Numbered from the stretch's first letter, positions 1-8,917 are shown. The stretch is 50,097 nt of DNA from a virus (IMGVR_UViG_3300030393_000004:1-50097), one strand, 5' to 3'. Notes: a model not told the origin generated them from the letters alone. Program-made: numbers and translations.

Positions 1-12
1 GCAGATTTGAAC
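1..12. repeat. 12-bp terminal direct repeat, left copy (candidate cos end)
   Basis: GCAGATTTGAAC is found at both extreme ends of the window. Lambda-type terminases cut 12-base 5-prime overhangs, and end repair of such ends during library preparation leaves the overhang sequence on both ends. The repeat is shorter than usual assembly k-mers, which argues against a simple circular-assembly overlap. The small and large terminase genes start about 1 kb inside the other end, as in lambda. Confidence 0.55.
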
Positions 13-57
13 GGCCTGCATTATGTGAGATTAATCACAGTACCTTTTATTTTTCAA

Positions 58-771
58 TCACTTACGCATCATCCTATCTATCTGGTACTGCATACGCTTC
101 ATATAAAACGTAGGCGCTGACTCATACGCTCGTGCTGTCGCTGGTGCTAGCCATGGCTTAGGTCTTGTGATCACAGCTCTGTGTTCTGTCTTGTATATGC
201 GGTCCAACTGGTATCGTTTCTTGTTGCCACGCACCTTGAATATGTTTGTCTCACCATTACGCTCTAACTCAATGAAACGTTTCTTAGTTTTGATAGCCTC
301 TTGAATAAGTGCCGCATTACGTTCACGTCTTGGCAGTTCTTTCATGCGCTTACTAGGCGATTTAAGCATATTCCTGCGATTAGGCTTGCGTACTGGCTTG
401 CGTCTAATGGTCTTACCTTGAGCCCCACCCTTGCGCTCCCCTGATGCCACTGGTGTTGGTATAGCCACTGCCCCTGTATATCTATCGGGTTGCGATACAA
501 ACCCTTCCTCTTGCTTAGCCATATACCCCAACGTCGATCCATACTCAGCAAACGGCTTTCCACGCTTAGCCCTATCCACTGGATTATTACGTGCTGACAA
601 AGTCCAATGGTTTCTTACCGTAAAATCACGCTCTATTTGCGCCCGTGCTTGCGTACGCGCTTCGAAAGCTAAATCATTGAGTGTTTGCTCGCTTGCTATT
701 TTAAAGCCCGTCTTATTGGCTCTCAGGAGCTTTAATTCAAGCTGCTTAAGTTCTCTTGTGTCTATGTCCAT
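58..771 (-). CDS. Hypothetical basic protein, possible minor virion protein
   Basis: 237 aa, very rich in Arg and Lys, with a central basic stretch (residues about 115-150). Not recognised with certainty. The layout (helical start with Ala/Arg-rich residues, then a basic middle and a C-terminal line resembling WLAPATARAYE) recalls minor tail protein Z / virion morphogenesis families, but the match is by eye only. It lies at the end of the recombination operon and next to the presumed cos end. Its ATG directly follows the T-tract of a terminator hairpin (772-799) and its only upstream purine run lies in the hairpin stem, so expression is probably low or conditional. No alternative Met occurs before about residue 84. 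Confidence 0.5.
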   Translation of the reverse strand: MDIDTRELKQLELKLLRANKTGFKIASEQTLNDLAFEARTQARAQIERDFTVRNHWTLSARNNPVDRAKRGKPFAEYGSTLGYMAKQEEGFVSQPDRYTGAVAIPTPVASGERKGGAQGKTIRRKPVRKPNRRNMLKSPSKRMKELPRRERNAALIQEAIKTKKRFIELERNGETNIFKVRGNKKRYQLDRIYKTEHRAVITRPKPWLAPATARAYESAPTFYMKRMQYQIDRMMRK

Positions 772-799
772 AAAAAAGCCCCATCGTAGTGATAGGGCT
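772..799 (-). terminator. Rho-independent terminator after the bet gene
   Basis: On the minus strand a 9-bp stem (AGCCCTATC / GATGGGGCT, one G-U pair) with loop ACTAC is followed by six T. It closes the recombination operon. The next gene's ATG begins immediately after the T-tract. Confidence 0.8.
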
Positions 800-821
800 A
801 GTTTAGCATTTACGCGACAGG

Positions 822-1694
822 CTAGAACTCCTCGTCGTCTTCACCGAAGTCAATGTCAGGGTCATTTGCTTCTGACATGTTGATTTGGTTGTCTAGGTCT
901 TTCTCGCTAACCTCCTCAAACTCTGCCTCTTCGACATCACTGTATGAGTTGATGCGGTCTTTGTGATGCTGTTTCATTTTAGATAGCTGAACTTTGTTGT
1001 TATCCCACAAGCCACTTGCTTCTAGTTTTTGACGGATATCACCACACACCTTATCAAGCGTTGATAGGTCGCCACACTCATCTAGATCAGCGCTAATGCT
1101 CTCAATATCAAACGCTGGTTTTTCTGGCGTAATATCTCGCGCCTGCGCTGGCTCGCTTTCTTTGATGCGGTCTGCTTCGTCGGGATCAACAATCTCGCTA
1201 ATACCAAAGGCCATGCGCGCCGCTTGAATGTAGGCTTTGTGACGTAACATGCGGCTAGGCCATTTATTCCAAACATCTGCACCATTGCCAGTCTTGCGAC
1301 ACTCAGCCAGATATTCAGTCACTGTTACTGGTCGAGTGCGGTTGGTTAGGTACATTCGGCAAGTGATGGCCGTTAGCTTGCCGTTTGCATCCATGTGATC
1401 ATCAAACTCAACACCATCAAACGTAGGCTGGCGGTTAACCATCTTGTACCAGCCGTCGATCATCACTGTAACTTGCAGTTTGCCACCAGATACGAAAGCG
1501 GCCATTTCTTTCACAAGCGGGTTTAGGTCGTACTTAGCCGCCACACCTGTCACGATAGCAAGCTCTGCATTGGTAGCTACTGAGCCATGTTGATTCTTGG
1601 CACTTACGATCATTCCGCTCAGTACTTCTTTGATTTCTTCTTGGCTTGCGCCTGTGTTTTGTGCCACTAGGGCTAGGGAGTTATTCGTGCTCAT
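822..1694 (-). CDS. bet: Bet-type single-strand annealing recombinase
   Basis: 290 aa, close in pattern to lambda Bet: YDLNPLVKEMAAF, VTVMIDGWYKMVN, FDGVEF, CRMYL, and the conserved WPSRMLRHKAYIQAARMAFG followed by DPDEADRI. Bet anneals complementary single strands coated by SSB and works with a 5-3 exonuclease, here the RecE-like gene at 2792. The C-terminus (about residues 270-290) is strongly acidic and contains DIDFGEDDEEF, resembling the acidic tip of SSB proteins. The start is preceded by AACAGGA, the usual ribosome binding site of this genome. Confidence 0.93.
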   Translation of the reverse strand: MSTNNSLALVAQNTGASQEEIKEVLSGMIVSAKNQHGSVATNAELAIVTGVAAKYDLNPLVKEMAAFVSGGKLQVTVMIDGWYKMVNRQPTFDGVEFDDHMDANGKLTAITCRMYLTNRTRPVTVTEYLAECRKTGNGADVWNKWPSRMLRHKAYIQAARMAFGISEIVDPDEADRIKESEPAQARDITPEKPAFDIESISADLDECGDLSTLDKVCGDIRQKLEASGLWDNNKVQLSKMKQHHKDRINSYSDVEEAEFEEVSEKDLDNQINMSEANDPDIDFGEDDEEF

Positions 1695-1742
1695 GGTTTT
1701 GATTCCTGTTTTTATGCCCCACGGAATGCAGGGCGTATTGGT

Positions 1743-1928
1743 TTATTGTTCAGTTGTGATTGAAATGGTATGTGGTCCAATATTGATATTCTCTATACCG
1801 ACATCGTCCATCATGATGGCAGTTGTCATTGCAAAGCCTCCGATTATTGTTTCTACGTTTAAATGATCAAAACCTTCGACCTGCTGCGCTAGCTCCATCA
1901 ACTTCTGTGAAAATTCTTGGTGATTCAT
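1743..1928 (-). CDS. Hypothetical small protein
   Basis: 61 aa, acidic, with no recognised domain; it reads as an N-terminal helix followed by beta-prone segments. Preceded by AAACAGGA and in line with the recombination operon, between bet and a homing endonuclease gene. Function unknown. Confidence 0.6.
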   Translation of the reverse strand: MNHQEFSQKLMELAQQVEGFDHLNVETIIGGFAMTTAIMMDDVGIENINIGPHTISITTEQ

Positions 1929-1991
1929 AATTATGTCCTGTTTAATTATCTAATAATCTTGCTCAAATCGAGCTCTTCAATGTCTAGTCCG

Positions 1992-2747
1992 CTATCTAGC
2001 CGACTCAATAATTTTAACCACGTTTGGATAGATTCTGGTGTCGATCTCATCCATTTCGATCTTTCTTTCCAGCGCTAATCCAAGTTTATATTTCTTCCAT
2101 GCTTGGTGTGCCGTTTCTGGGCTTTCATAAAGCCCAAGCTGCTTACGCTTAGCGTTTTCATTGCAATAAGCTTCAAACTTATTTTTCTGCTTCGAGAAGC
2201 TAACGCCTATAGGGTAGTCGCCCCTATCAGCGCCTCTTGCAACAGTAAATAAATTAAGCCATTGAGGAACAAGAGCGCAAGTTTCAGGTGAGTAGTGTTT
2301 GTTCCCATGAATTATTAAGTCCTTGTCCAGTTGATACTTTTCACCTTTATTGTTTTCATAAAACCATTTGGCAAACACCTGATAACTAAGCCAAGACTCA
2401 TCAACTGTGCACTTAATGTAAGTTGGTTGTCTTGACTTGTAATCATCACTAAAGCATCTGAAAAGCATGTTCGTCCAAGCTCTGTATGCCGGATCTCTTT
2501 TCCCGCTCTTCGTGGCAAAGAATTTACCTTCTCCAATAAAACCAACACCACAAACAACTGGTTTTTTCTTGTCCTTGACGCTTCCCTTCCTTATATTTCC
2601 AGCGCTAGCTGTTGTTTCGTATCCAGTTTTATCAAATTTTACTTTTATTTCGTATGAGTCAATAACATCTAAAACAGTAAGCATTCCAGATGAATTGGTT
2701 TCATGCTTAGAGCCTATTTTTATGTCGTTTGGTAATGGTAGTGGCAT
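1992..2747 (-). CDS. HNH/AP2-type homing endonuclease
   Basis: 251 aa. An N-terminal beta module (residues about 10-58: G-x-LTV, F-x-x-TGY, IRKGSVKD) is followed by a core with RAWTNMLFRC, the tryptophan motif ESWLSYQVFAKWF, and QLDKDLIIHGNKHYSPETC, typical of phage free-standing endonucleases; the C-terminus (about 180-230) looks like an AP2 DNA-binding domain. It sits inside the recombination operon between the exonuclease and bet, and has its own promoter at 2778-2806. A paralogue lies at 49099-49935. Inferred role: cutting and invading related phage genomes. Confidence 0.75.
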   Translation of the reverse strand: MPLPLPNDIKIGSKHETNSSGMLTVLDVIDSYEIKVKFDKTGYETTASAGNIRKGSVKDKKKPVVCGVGFIGEGKFFATKSGKRDPAYRAWTNMLFRCFSDDYKSRQPTYIKCTVDESWLSYQVFAKWFYENNKGEKYQLDKDLIIHGNKHYSPETCALVPQWLNLFTVARGADRGDYPIGVSFSKQKNKFEAYCNENAKRKQLGLYESPETAHQAWKKYKLGLALERKIEMDEIDTRIYPNVVKIIESAR

Positions 2748-2777
2748 TATATTTACCTGCTTTGCACGTTTATCTGC

Positions 2778-2806
2778 ATTATACTTAAATACTACCTTCT
2801 AAGCAA
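2778..2806 (-). promoter_or_regulatory. Candidate sigma-70 promoter for the endonuclease gene
   Basis: Minus strand -35 TTGCTT (2801-2806), 17-nt spacer, -10 TATAAT (2778-2783). It overlaps the 3-prime end of the exonuclease gene and would drive the downstream homing endonuclease independently of the operon. Confidence 0.6.
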
Positions 2807-3589
2807 GTACTCAGGAATAAAAAGCTTTTCAACATCAAGGCCGCAACCAAATTCTGAATACTCCCTAACCAGCTCAAGATCAGCAAGGTAATCACTCCTG
2901 CCAACATCAACTACACGATCAGGAAGCTCCCACACTCTGACAGGGTGGCGACCTATTGCTCTTTTCTCTCCAACGACAATGAAAATAAATCTAGGCTTAT
3001 GGCCTGAATATTGCTCATAGATATCAGAATAATAGGCTTGCTGGACGTTGTATCTAAATCCCATAACAGACTTTGCAAATTCGTCTATCGAGGCGCATTT
3101 CTTCACATCAACCAATATATGTTGATTAAACACCTCAGGGTCAACAATCCGGTCTGGTCGGCACTTAACGCGCATGCTGTTGATTTCACCAAATATTGAT
3201 GCCTCGCTAATGCCTTTAGATGTTAGCAGCATGTTGGCGACAGGGTGTGCCAGTACGCTGTCGCGCATTGCGATAACAGTGTCGGCGGTCACTGCATCAA
3301 GTATTATTTTGTCACCAACATTGCGAGTAAACGCATCTGCGCTTTCCTTGCCTGACTTGCTGGTGCCAAACTCTGGCATTTTCACATACTCACGCTTGAA
3401 CGCATCAGGCTCAAGCAACGCGCAGTGAATATGCGTACCAAGATCAACCGACTCGCTACCCGGTGCAGGATTGTTTTTATTCCACTCAAGCAAGGCGACA
3501 GAGTCATGTGCTAGGTCTAGCTCACTTTTTGAGATGCCTTTTTGTGCGCGGTACTCATCGTTTGTTAGTGCTGTTGTTAGGTTAGCCAT
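2792..3589 (-). CDS. RecE/exonuclease VIII-like PD-(D/E)XK nuclease
   Basis: 265 aa from the ATG at 3589; a GTG at 3604 could add five residues. ISKSELDLAHDS at the N-terminus, GTHIHCALLEPDAF, then MRVKCRPDRIV and HILVDVKKC form the order seen in the RecE/DUF3799 nuclease family: the D of RPDRI and the D-x-K of DVKK are the metal-site residues, and the QQAYYSDIY helix follows. The enzyme degrades the 5-prime strand to load Bet. It is the exonuclease partner of the bet gene two genes downstream. Confidence 0.85.
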   Translation of the reverse strand: MANLTTALTNDEYRAQKGISKSELDLAHDSVALLEWNKNNPAPGSESVDLGTHIHCALLEPDAFKREYVKMPEFGTSKSGKESADAFTRNVGDKIILDAVTADTVIAMRDSVLAHPVANMLLTSKGISEASIFGEINSMRVKCRPDRIVDPEVFNQHILVDVKKCASIDEFAKSVMGFRYNVQQAYYSDIYEQYSGHKPRFIFIVVGEKRAIGRHPVRVWELPDRVVDVGRSDYLADLELVREYSEFGCGLDVEKLFIPEYLLRR

Positions 3590-3627
3590 GGTTATTACGG
3601 CCACCTAAGCAGCCGCCCCGTAGTTGG

Positions 3628-4830
3628 TTAGTAATAAATACGAATATCAGGAAGTTCACCTTTAGCAATCGCGGTGATCACCTTCTTGCCATCCTCTTCA
3701 CTGATACCCATAGCCAGCAATACAGCCAAGTTGCGACGGTTCACCGTTGTGCGGTGCTTTTTGTTGGCTTCGCGCTCTTTCGCTAGTCGTTCAGTTTCTT
3801 TCTGCTCGTCTTCGATGGCTTTACGCTCTGCTGCTGCTGCCTCATCGGCTTGGCGTTGTGCGGCTGCTTCTGCGTCTTTTTTGGCTTGTGCCTCGCGGTC
3901 AATGCGTTGCTGTTCGGCTTTGGCTTCGTCTTCCGTCACTTTCTGAATGGTTACATCCAACTGAGCAACAACACGCGCTTTAACTTGCTCTGCTTCTTGC
4001 TGTAGTGGGTGCCAAGATCCATCAATCACGACTGCTTCAATTTTGGCTTTTTGAGTTACGTAGTAGCTAACAGGGAATACATTGCCGTTGTTATCCACCC
4101 AATCATAATTAAGCTCTGCATTGATTCGGTTCTGTGCTGCATTTAGCGCGTTAGCTGCTGCCTTGGCTTGCTCCTGTTTGCGCGCCTCTTCGGCTGCTTG
4201 GCGTGCTTTCTCTTCATCTTCACGCGCTTTGGCTTCGTCTTGCAGTCTTTTGAGCTCTGCCGCCTGCGCTTCTGTCGCTTCCACTCGCTCAAGTGTTACG
4301 CGGGCTGTGGTCAGTGCATTTTCTTGTGCGACTTTGAACTTCTTTTTGAGTTCAGGCCATACGCTGTTTAGATCGAATGATTCCGCGTATTCAATAAATC
4401 CCTTTAATTCATCAGATGTGACGCCAGGAATTGCACAAGTAACCGGTATTTGATTCAATTCTTCTAGCCAAGCGTTTTGTTCTGCTTGCGCCTCTTCCAG
4501 CGGCTTCAGGATATCCGCACGCAGCTTAGTGAACTTTTCTTTGTTCTCTTTCGCGATCGCTTCAATCAACTTCGGCTGCTTCTTGATATCGCGAAGGTAG
4601 TCACGCATCGGTGAATCGACTTCTGAGAGCTTTTTATTGATTTCAGCACCTAGCGCCTTAATTCGCTTTCTTCCCTCCTCAGAATCGATTTGAGGCACCT
4701 CTGCGTTGATTTCTGCGCTGTATGTGTCGAAGTTATTCTCAAGGAACGACTTAACTGTGTCGATACCACCAGATTTAAACTCTGTGATGATGAATGTTTC
4801 TGTAGTGCCTGTGTTATTTTCTGTTGTCAT
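3628..4830 (-). CDS. DUF1351-like coiled-coil protein of the recombination operon
   Basis: 400 aa. The first 140 residues (with MRDYLRDIKKQPKLIEAI) match the DUF1351 style found next to phage recombinases. Residues about 175-225 and 300-355 are low-complexity Ala/Glu/Lys/Arg coiled coil. The C-terminus (NRRNLAVLLAMGISEEDGKKVITAIAKGELPDIRI) is a compact domain common in phage recombination-operon proteins. Exact role unknown; the gene order DUF1351-exonuclease-annealase suggests an accessory factor. Start preceded by AACAGGA. Confidence 0.75.
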   Translation of the reverse strand: MTTENNTGTTETFIITEFKSGGIDTVKSFLENNFDTYSAEINAEVPQIDSEEGRKRIKALGAEINKKLSEVDSPMRDYLRDIKKQPKLIEAIAKENKEKFTKLRADILKPLEEAQAEQNAWLEELNQIPVTCAIPGVTSDELKGFIEYAESFDLNSVWPELKKKFKVAQENALTTARVTLERVEATEAQAAELKRLQDEAKAREDEEKARQAAEEARKQEQAKAAANALNAAQNRINAELNYDWVDNNGNVFPVSYYVTQKAKIEAVVIDGSWHPLQQEAEQVKARVVAQLDVTIQKVTEDEAKAEQQRIDREAQAKKDAEAAAQRQADEAAAAERKAIEDEQKETERLAKEREANKKHRTTVNRRNLAVLLAMGISEEDGKKVITAIAKGELPDIRIYY

Positions 4831-4834
4831 GGTG

Positions 4835-5158
4835 TTAGTCCTGTTTGGTTGTTAGATCTTCAAGCCTTTCTAGAGCTTTATTAATGTCGGCTGTCATCCT
4901 GAAAGTTGTACGGGTTTGAGGTGCCTTGTTTTTGCATATCGGCTCTATGAAATTAAAATCCCATAACCATTCAAAAACCCATTCCGACGGATTGTAAATT
5001 ACTTTCTTGAGTTCAATTCTATTCTTGTTTCTGTGAGTGAATGTTTTTATTCCCTCGCAAGTTCTACTTCCTTCATCAAATCTGAGTAAAATATCCTTAG
5101 CCAGTTCGACTCCTTCTTTAGTGCTCATTATCTTATTTTTGATGCTCTGATTCGACAT
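4835..5158 (-). CDS. Hypothetical protein
   Basis: 107 aa from the ATG at 5158, overlapping the upstream gene by 26 nt. Basic N-terminus and an aromatic central stretch (SEWVFEWLWDFNFIEP); C-terminal helix. No family recognised. The compact overlap puts it in the recombination operon. An in-frame ATG upstream at 5218 lies wholly within the preceding gene and has a weaker ribosome site. Confidence 0.55.
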   Translation of the reverse strand: MSNQSIKNKIMSTKEGVELAKDILLRFDEGSRTCEGIKTFTHRNKNRIELKKVIYNPSEWVFEWLWDFNFIEPICKNKAPQTRTTFRMTADINKALERLEDLTTKQD

Positions 5159-5579
5159 AGTTGTTCGCCTTTTCAGTATCAAGTTTGATTTGATTTGAAT
5201 TTCTAACTGCAATCCCATCGGTAACTAGTGAAGATACAACTTCGTTTGCCACGTTAGCGCCACGTTGATTGCACATTGCACGAAGGGTTTGAAAGTACTT
5301 GCGATGCTTGATTACATTGAAAATCTGAGAAGTATAAACAAGCTCATAATCTCCTTCGTCTGCACATCTCAAGTCACGGCTTAATCGAATGTAAGTCTTG
5401 ATAAATGCAACCTTCGATTTAACCAAGAACTCTCGCTCAATCTCTTCGTGGTCTCTTACCAGCAAAACGCTTCTTATGATCTCCGCAAGCTCCTTGCCGT
5501 TCTTAGGGACTTCTAGACGACCATCCTCTGCCATTGAAATCATTTCGATTTGCTTCTTGTTGATGTTATTCGTGTACAT
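5133..5579 (-). CDS. Hypothetical protein, first gene of the recombination operon
   Basis: 148 aa, mostly helical; not recognised. Strong ribosome site GGAG five bases before the ATG, and the promoter at 5606-5634 lies just upstream, so this is the operon's leading gene. The early position suggests a regulatory or replication-linked role, but nothing in the sequence proves one. Confidence 0.65.
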   Translation of the reverse strand: MYTNNINKKQIEMISMAEDGRLEVPKNGKELAEIIRSVLLVRDHEEIEREFLVKSKVAFIKTYIRLSRDLRCADEGDYELVYTSQIFNVIKHRKYFQTLRAMCNQRGANVANEVVSSLVTDGIAVRNSNQIKLDTEKANNYVESEHQK

Positions 5580-6064
5580 ATGAACTCCTTCAGGTCAGTG
5601 AGAATAGATTAGCAGTATTTATCAGGAAAAACAACCATTATATTGAAAATAATTACATCGACACTTCCCCGCACGGTTTTTGTAATTTGTCGTAAAGTTA
5701 TACTTTTTTATCACCCCATAATACAAAAACTCCATCACCCCTAAGTTCTTGTTTCTTCTACTTTTTACTATAGTAAGTAAATAGATCATTTATTATTTAT
5801 AGTAAAAATAAAAGAAAGGGATAATATTTTTAGTAGGAAATAGACTCTTTTTTATAGCTAAGCGATTCTATAAGGAAATAGGGGCAGGAGCGTTAAAAAA
5901 CCACAAAAAAACATAAACTCTTTAAAAACAATGACTTGCGGTTTTTGTTGTGTTTTGTACTTTCAATATCAAAAAGTGATAAAAAGCACATTAATATCAA
6001 TTGCTCACCTTTTTGCTGCTTGTTTATGTAAATGCTGTACGTGCGATTTATTTGTGAACTTGCA
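5580..6064. other. AT-rich intergenic region, possible origin
   Basis: About 530 bases without a gene, very AT-rich, lying between the recombination operon and the primase gene. It holds the minus-strand promoter at 5606-5634, short A/T tracts and a small inverted repeat AAAGT-tat-ACTTT near 5694. Position beside the primase and the composition make it a candidate replication origin, but I see no clear iterons, so the origin call is weak. Confidence 0.3.
5606..5634 (-). promoter_or_regulatory. Candidate promoter of the recombination operon
   Basis: Minus strand -35 TTGTTT (5629-5634), 17-nt spacer, -10 TAATCT (5606-5611), followed by the leader of the gene starting at 5579. Confidence 0.5.
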
Positions 6065-6091
6065 CAAAAAAGCCCTCAAATAGAGGGCTAT
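6064..6091 (-). terminator. Terminator of the primase operon
   Basis: GCCCTC / GAGGGC stem with a short AT loop followed on the minus strand by six T, just after the primase stop codon. Confidence 0.8.
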
Positions 6092-6113
6092 GTTATCGAT
6101 TGGAGGTGCCGAT

Positions 6114-8882
6114 TTAAGGCCACTTTCGTTTAACCTGCTTGTCGTTCTCAGGGTTGCGAATGACGCGACCCTCACCCATTAGCACAGCTAGCGCGTTCTC
6201 CATTGCGTCTTGACCATGCTCAAGCAGCTCTTTTGATATCTCCTGGTAATACTTCTGGCGCTTAAGGTAGTTCTTAAGCTCAGACTTATAACGCCATCCG
6301 TCGCGCTCATCCTTCTTGGACACAGACAGTCTCTTGATGATGGCCTCTTTAATGCCTTCAAGCTTATCTTCCACCGTGGCACCGTCTACCGCTTCGTTAA
6401 CGCGTAAGTTACTGCTTAAGTGATCGACAGAAGCAAGCGCAAGTTTAATGGCGTACATCACGTACTCCTCTTCAATAACCAACTCACCGTTAACTAGGTT
6501 ATCCATCGCCAAGATAGAAGCAACAGACATCACACGTTCAGGCAAACGCGCATAGATAGCGCCTAATCGGTTGTGATTGATGTAGTGATACTGATCGTAA
6601 TGGCATGACACGTCATACATCAGTTTGTACGCTTCTGGCGTCGCGGTCATTTTGTATTCGTGCCCGTTAAACTCAGCATCGATTTTCTTCTGGCTTGTGT
6701 CGCTAGCCATCTGAGCTATGGCACCAATGCGCGCCTTTAGTTTCTGCAGCTCGATTTCGGTTTGTCTTTCGTCGTGTGACTTCTTGCCCCACAAATCAAA
6801 GTTGCGGTGCGTTCTCTCTGAGCCGCAGTCGAAGATGAAACCACGACCCAAGAAGCCAGACTCAATCGCGTCCTCATCAATGATAGCTGCAAGTTTTTTA
6901 GGTGTAGACAAGGCGATCAGGTTTAAGCATGGATCTTTAATTCCGCTTTCCAGACCTTCCATCATGCCTTGAAGTTTGTTGATCTCAACTTGGATTTTCT
7001 CAAGCTCTGCTTCTGCCTTTTCAATCTTTGGTTTTTCAATCTCTGGGTGATAACCAAGTTTGATATCCTCTTTTGCTAGTACCTGCTTTTCAAGTCGGCT
7101 AATACGGTGCATCATTTGCCCTTGGAATTCATCAAGGTGCAAGCGTGAGATTGGCATTAGTGAAGTAGTAGCCAACTCCATTAGTGTGGCTGGAATGTTC
7201 GCGCTGTGCTTCTCTTGCTTTGAATTTGCCGCCAATAATGAATGTGCCTCATCTTTGATATAGAAACAGCGGCCATTATCGTAAACGGCAGAGCGTATAA
7301 CGTCCTTGTCAGAACGGATATCGCCATACACTTTGATACCACTTGAGGCTAGGATTTCCTTGATAACCTTCTGCGGCCACTCTTTACCACCAGCTGACAA
7401 GCCAAGAATAATGGTGATCATACTTGTCTTGGTTCCCATGAACCCACTTATACCAGCGCCAGCCATAGCTAGGCACTGCAAAGCCATTGCAGCATAAGCG
7501 CCGCCTTCCAACTCTCGGTGCGCGCCTTTCTTCATGAAGTCGACAATATCACCCGCAATTGCTGGTGGCGTATCTAGGTCGATGTGATCTAGATTGATGT
7601 CATTCGGCAAGTCTTCGACTGTCTTTGGTCGGTTTGGGTTTTTAATTGCTGGCTGTGGCGCCGGCGCTGCATTTAACCACGAACCAAACGCGGGTGGTGG
7701 TGCTGGCTCAGTTATAGGTGCTACAAAAGCCGCCTTGAACTGTTCTTCTTTCGCTTGTGGTGTTGAATCCACAACAACAGGCTTAACCACTGGCGCTTTA
7801 ATGTTCCCTAACTCTTTCTTAACCATATCGCGAAGCGTGGCTTTTAATGCATCCATACCATGCGCCTGTCGGTAGTCGTCCCAATCGCCATTTGTTTCAA
7901 TATCCATATCAGGAATAACCACACCCGCACCATAAGCTGCAGCTGCTTCGTTTGCGTAGTATTCACCCGGTCGTCGGTTGTGGTTTTCGTCTAACTTATC
8001 ATGATCACCAAAAATGATAACGCTCGAATCTGGGTGGTCGCCTTTGGCCTGTTTAACCGCTGCAGCTAGGTTGCCCGTGTTAAACGAAACATAGGTCTTC
8101 CACTTGGTTGCTTGGTTGATTGTCACGCCAGTTGCGAACCCTTCAGCAATAGCAATATTCTTTGTGGCACCGTCAATAACATGGTGAACGCCTTGCATGT
8201 CTCCACCAAACAACGGGCGCTTTTTGCCGTCTTCGGTGATCTTCTGTACGTTAACGAGTTCGCCGGACTTATAAACTGGCACCAGTAAAAGCTCACCAGG
8301 CTGCGTGATACCTTCGCGGCTCATCATTGGCTCTCCATTCACCAACCATTCACCAGAAAGCCCCTTGCTATCCATGTAGGCATGGCTTGCGCGTATCGCC
8401 GCGTCAACCATAAGCTTTGCGCCTTTCTTCGCTTGCTCGATGTTCGCTGCGCGTACTTCGTCATGGTTCACGGTATGGATGCGTTTTGGCGCAATGCTTC
8501 GGTGTAGATCGTCACCAACTAGCTCTTTTGCTGTTGCCATGGTTGTCTTGCCTAGATACATGGACAGCAGCTTTAAACCGCCGCCGCTTTGCTCTGGACA
8601 CTGCGAGCAATACCATGTGCCTAAGCCGTTTTTGTCGTCAAAGCGAAATCGGTCTTTACCACCGCAAACAGGGCAAGCGCCGTGCTTTTTATTGCTTGGC
8701 AGTTTTACGCTGTAGTTTTCAAGAACCGTTCGCCATTGACCTTGGAATTGAACCAAAGCTTTGTCGATCGGCGTGTCGCCATTGCTTTGGTATTGAAACT
8801 GGACGTTGCACCCGCAGTCTATCGGATCTGCTAGGCTTTTTCGTGTTGTGTGTCCACATGACAGTATTAGTGGGAATTTCAT
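6114..8882 (-). CDS. P4-type primase with Toprim and DUF3987 helicase-like domain
   Basis: 922 aa from the ATG at 8882 (a longer frame exists from a TTG at 8930, but AAGG lies correctly before 8882). Zinc ribbon with C70, C73, C92 and C95 (CPVCGGKDRFRF, CSQC); Toprim region with IAIAEGFATGVT and VIIFGDHDK around residues 240-300; a Pro/Ala-rich linker; then a DUF3987-like ATPase region with a P-loop variant GLSAGGKE (Glu in place of Ser/Thr) and FYIKDEAHS as Walker B. It synthesises primers and probably unwinds DNA at the phage origin. Co-directional with the Cro-like gene upstream. Confidence 0.9.
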   Translation of the reverse strand: MKFPLILSCGHTTRKSLADPIDCGCNVQFQYQSNGDTPIDKALVQFQGQWRTVLENYSVKLPSNKKHGACPVCGGKDRFRFDDKNGLGTWYCSQCPEQSGGGLKLLSMYLGKTTMATAKELVGDDLHRSIAPKRIHTVNHDEVRAANIEQAKKGAKLMVDAAIRASHAYMDSKGLSGEWLVNGEPMMSREGITQPGELLLVPVYKSGELVNVQKITEDGKKRPLFGGDMQGVHHVIDGATKNIAIAEGFATGVTINQATKWKTYVSFNTGNLAAAVKQAKGDHPDSSVIIFGDHDKLDENHNRRPGEYYANEAAAAYGAGVVIPDMDIETNGDWDDYRQAHGMDALKATLRDMVKKELGNIKAPVVKPVVVDSTPQAKEEQFKAAFVAPITEPAPPPAFGSWLNAAPAPQPAIKNPNRPKTVEDLPNDINLDHIDLDTPPAIAGDIVDFMKKGAHRELEGGAYAAMALQCLAMAGAGISGFMGTKTSMITIILGLSAGGKEWPQKVIKEILASSGIKVYGDIRSDKDVIRSAVYDNGRCFYIKDEAHSLLAANSKQEKHSANIPATLMELATTSLMPISRLHLDEFQGQMMHRISRLEKQVLAKEDIKLGYHPEIEKPKIEKAEAELEKIQVEINKLQGMMEGLESGIKDPCLNLIALSTPKKLAAIIDEDAIESGFLGRGFIFDCGSERTHRNFDLWGKKSHDERQTEIELQKLKARIGAIAQMASDTSQKKIDAEFNGHEYKMTATPEAYKLMYDVSCHYDQYHYINHNRLGAIYARLPERVMSVASILAMDNLVNGELVIEEEYVMYAIKLALASVDHLSSNLRVNEAVDGATVEDKLEGIKEAIIKRLSVSKKDERDGWRYKSELKNYLKRQKYYQEISKELLEHGQDAMENALAVLMGEGRVIRNPENDKQVKRKWP

Positions 8883-8917
8883 TATTGTATGCCTTGTGCC
8901 TGTTGTTTTGGTAGTTG

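Noticed and set aside
431-883. 150-aa plus-strand frame across the bet end and the 58-771 gene
   Set aside because: Antisense to two well-supported genes, no ribosome site, and composition typical of a shadow frame.
3590-3604. GTG start for the RecE-like gene
   Set aside because: Possible, but the ATG at 3589 has better-placed purines; five residues make no difference to the domain.
5580-6113. A defined replication origin with iterons
   Set aside because: The region is AT-rich and beside primase, but I see no clear repeated iterons, so only a weak origin call is made.
8417-8914. 165-aa plus-strand frame opposite the primase zinc region
   Set aside because: Antisense shadow of the conserved primase; Cys/Leu-rich with no family and no promoter.
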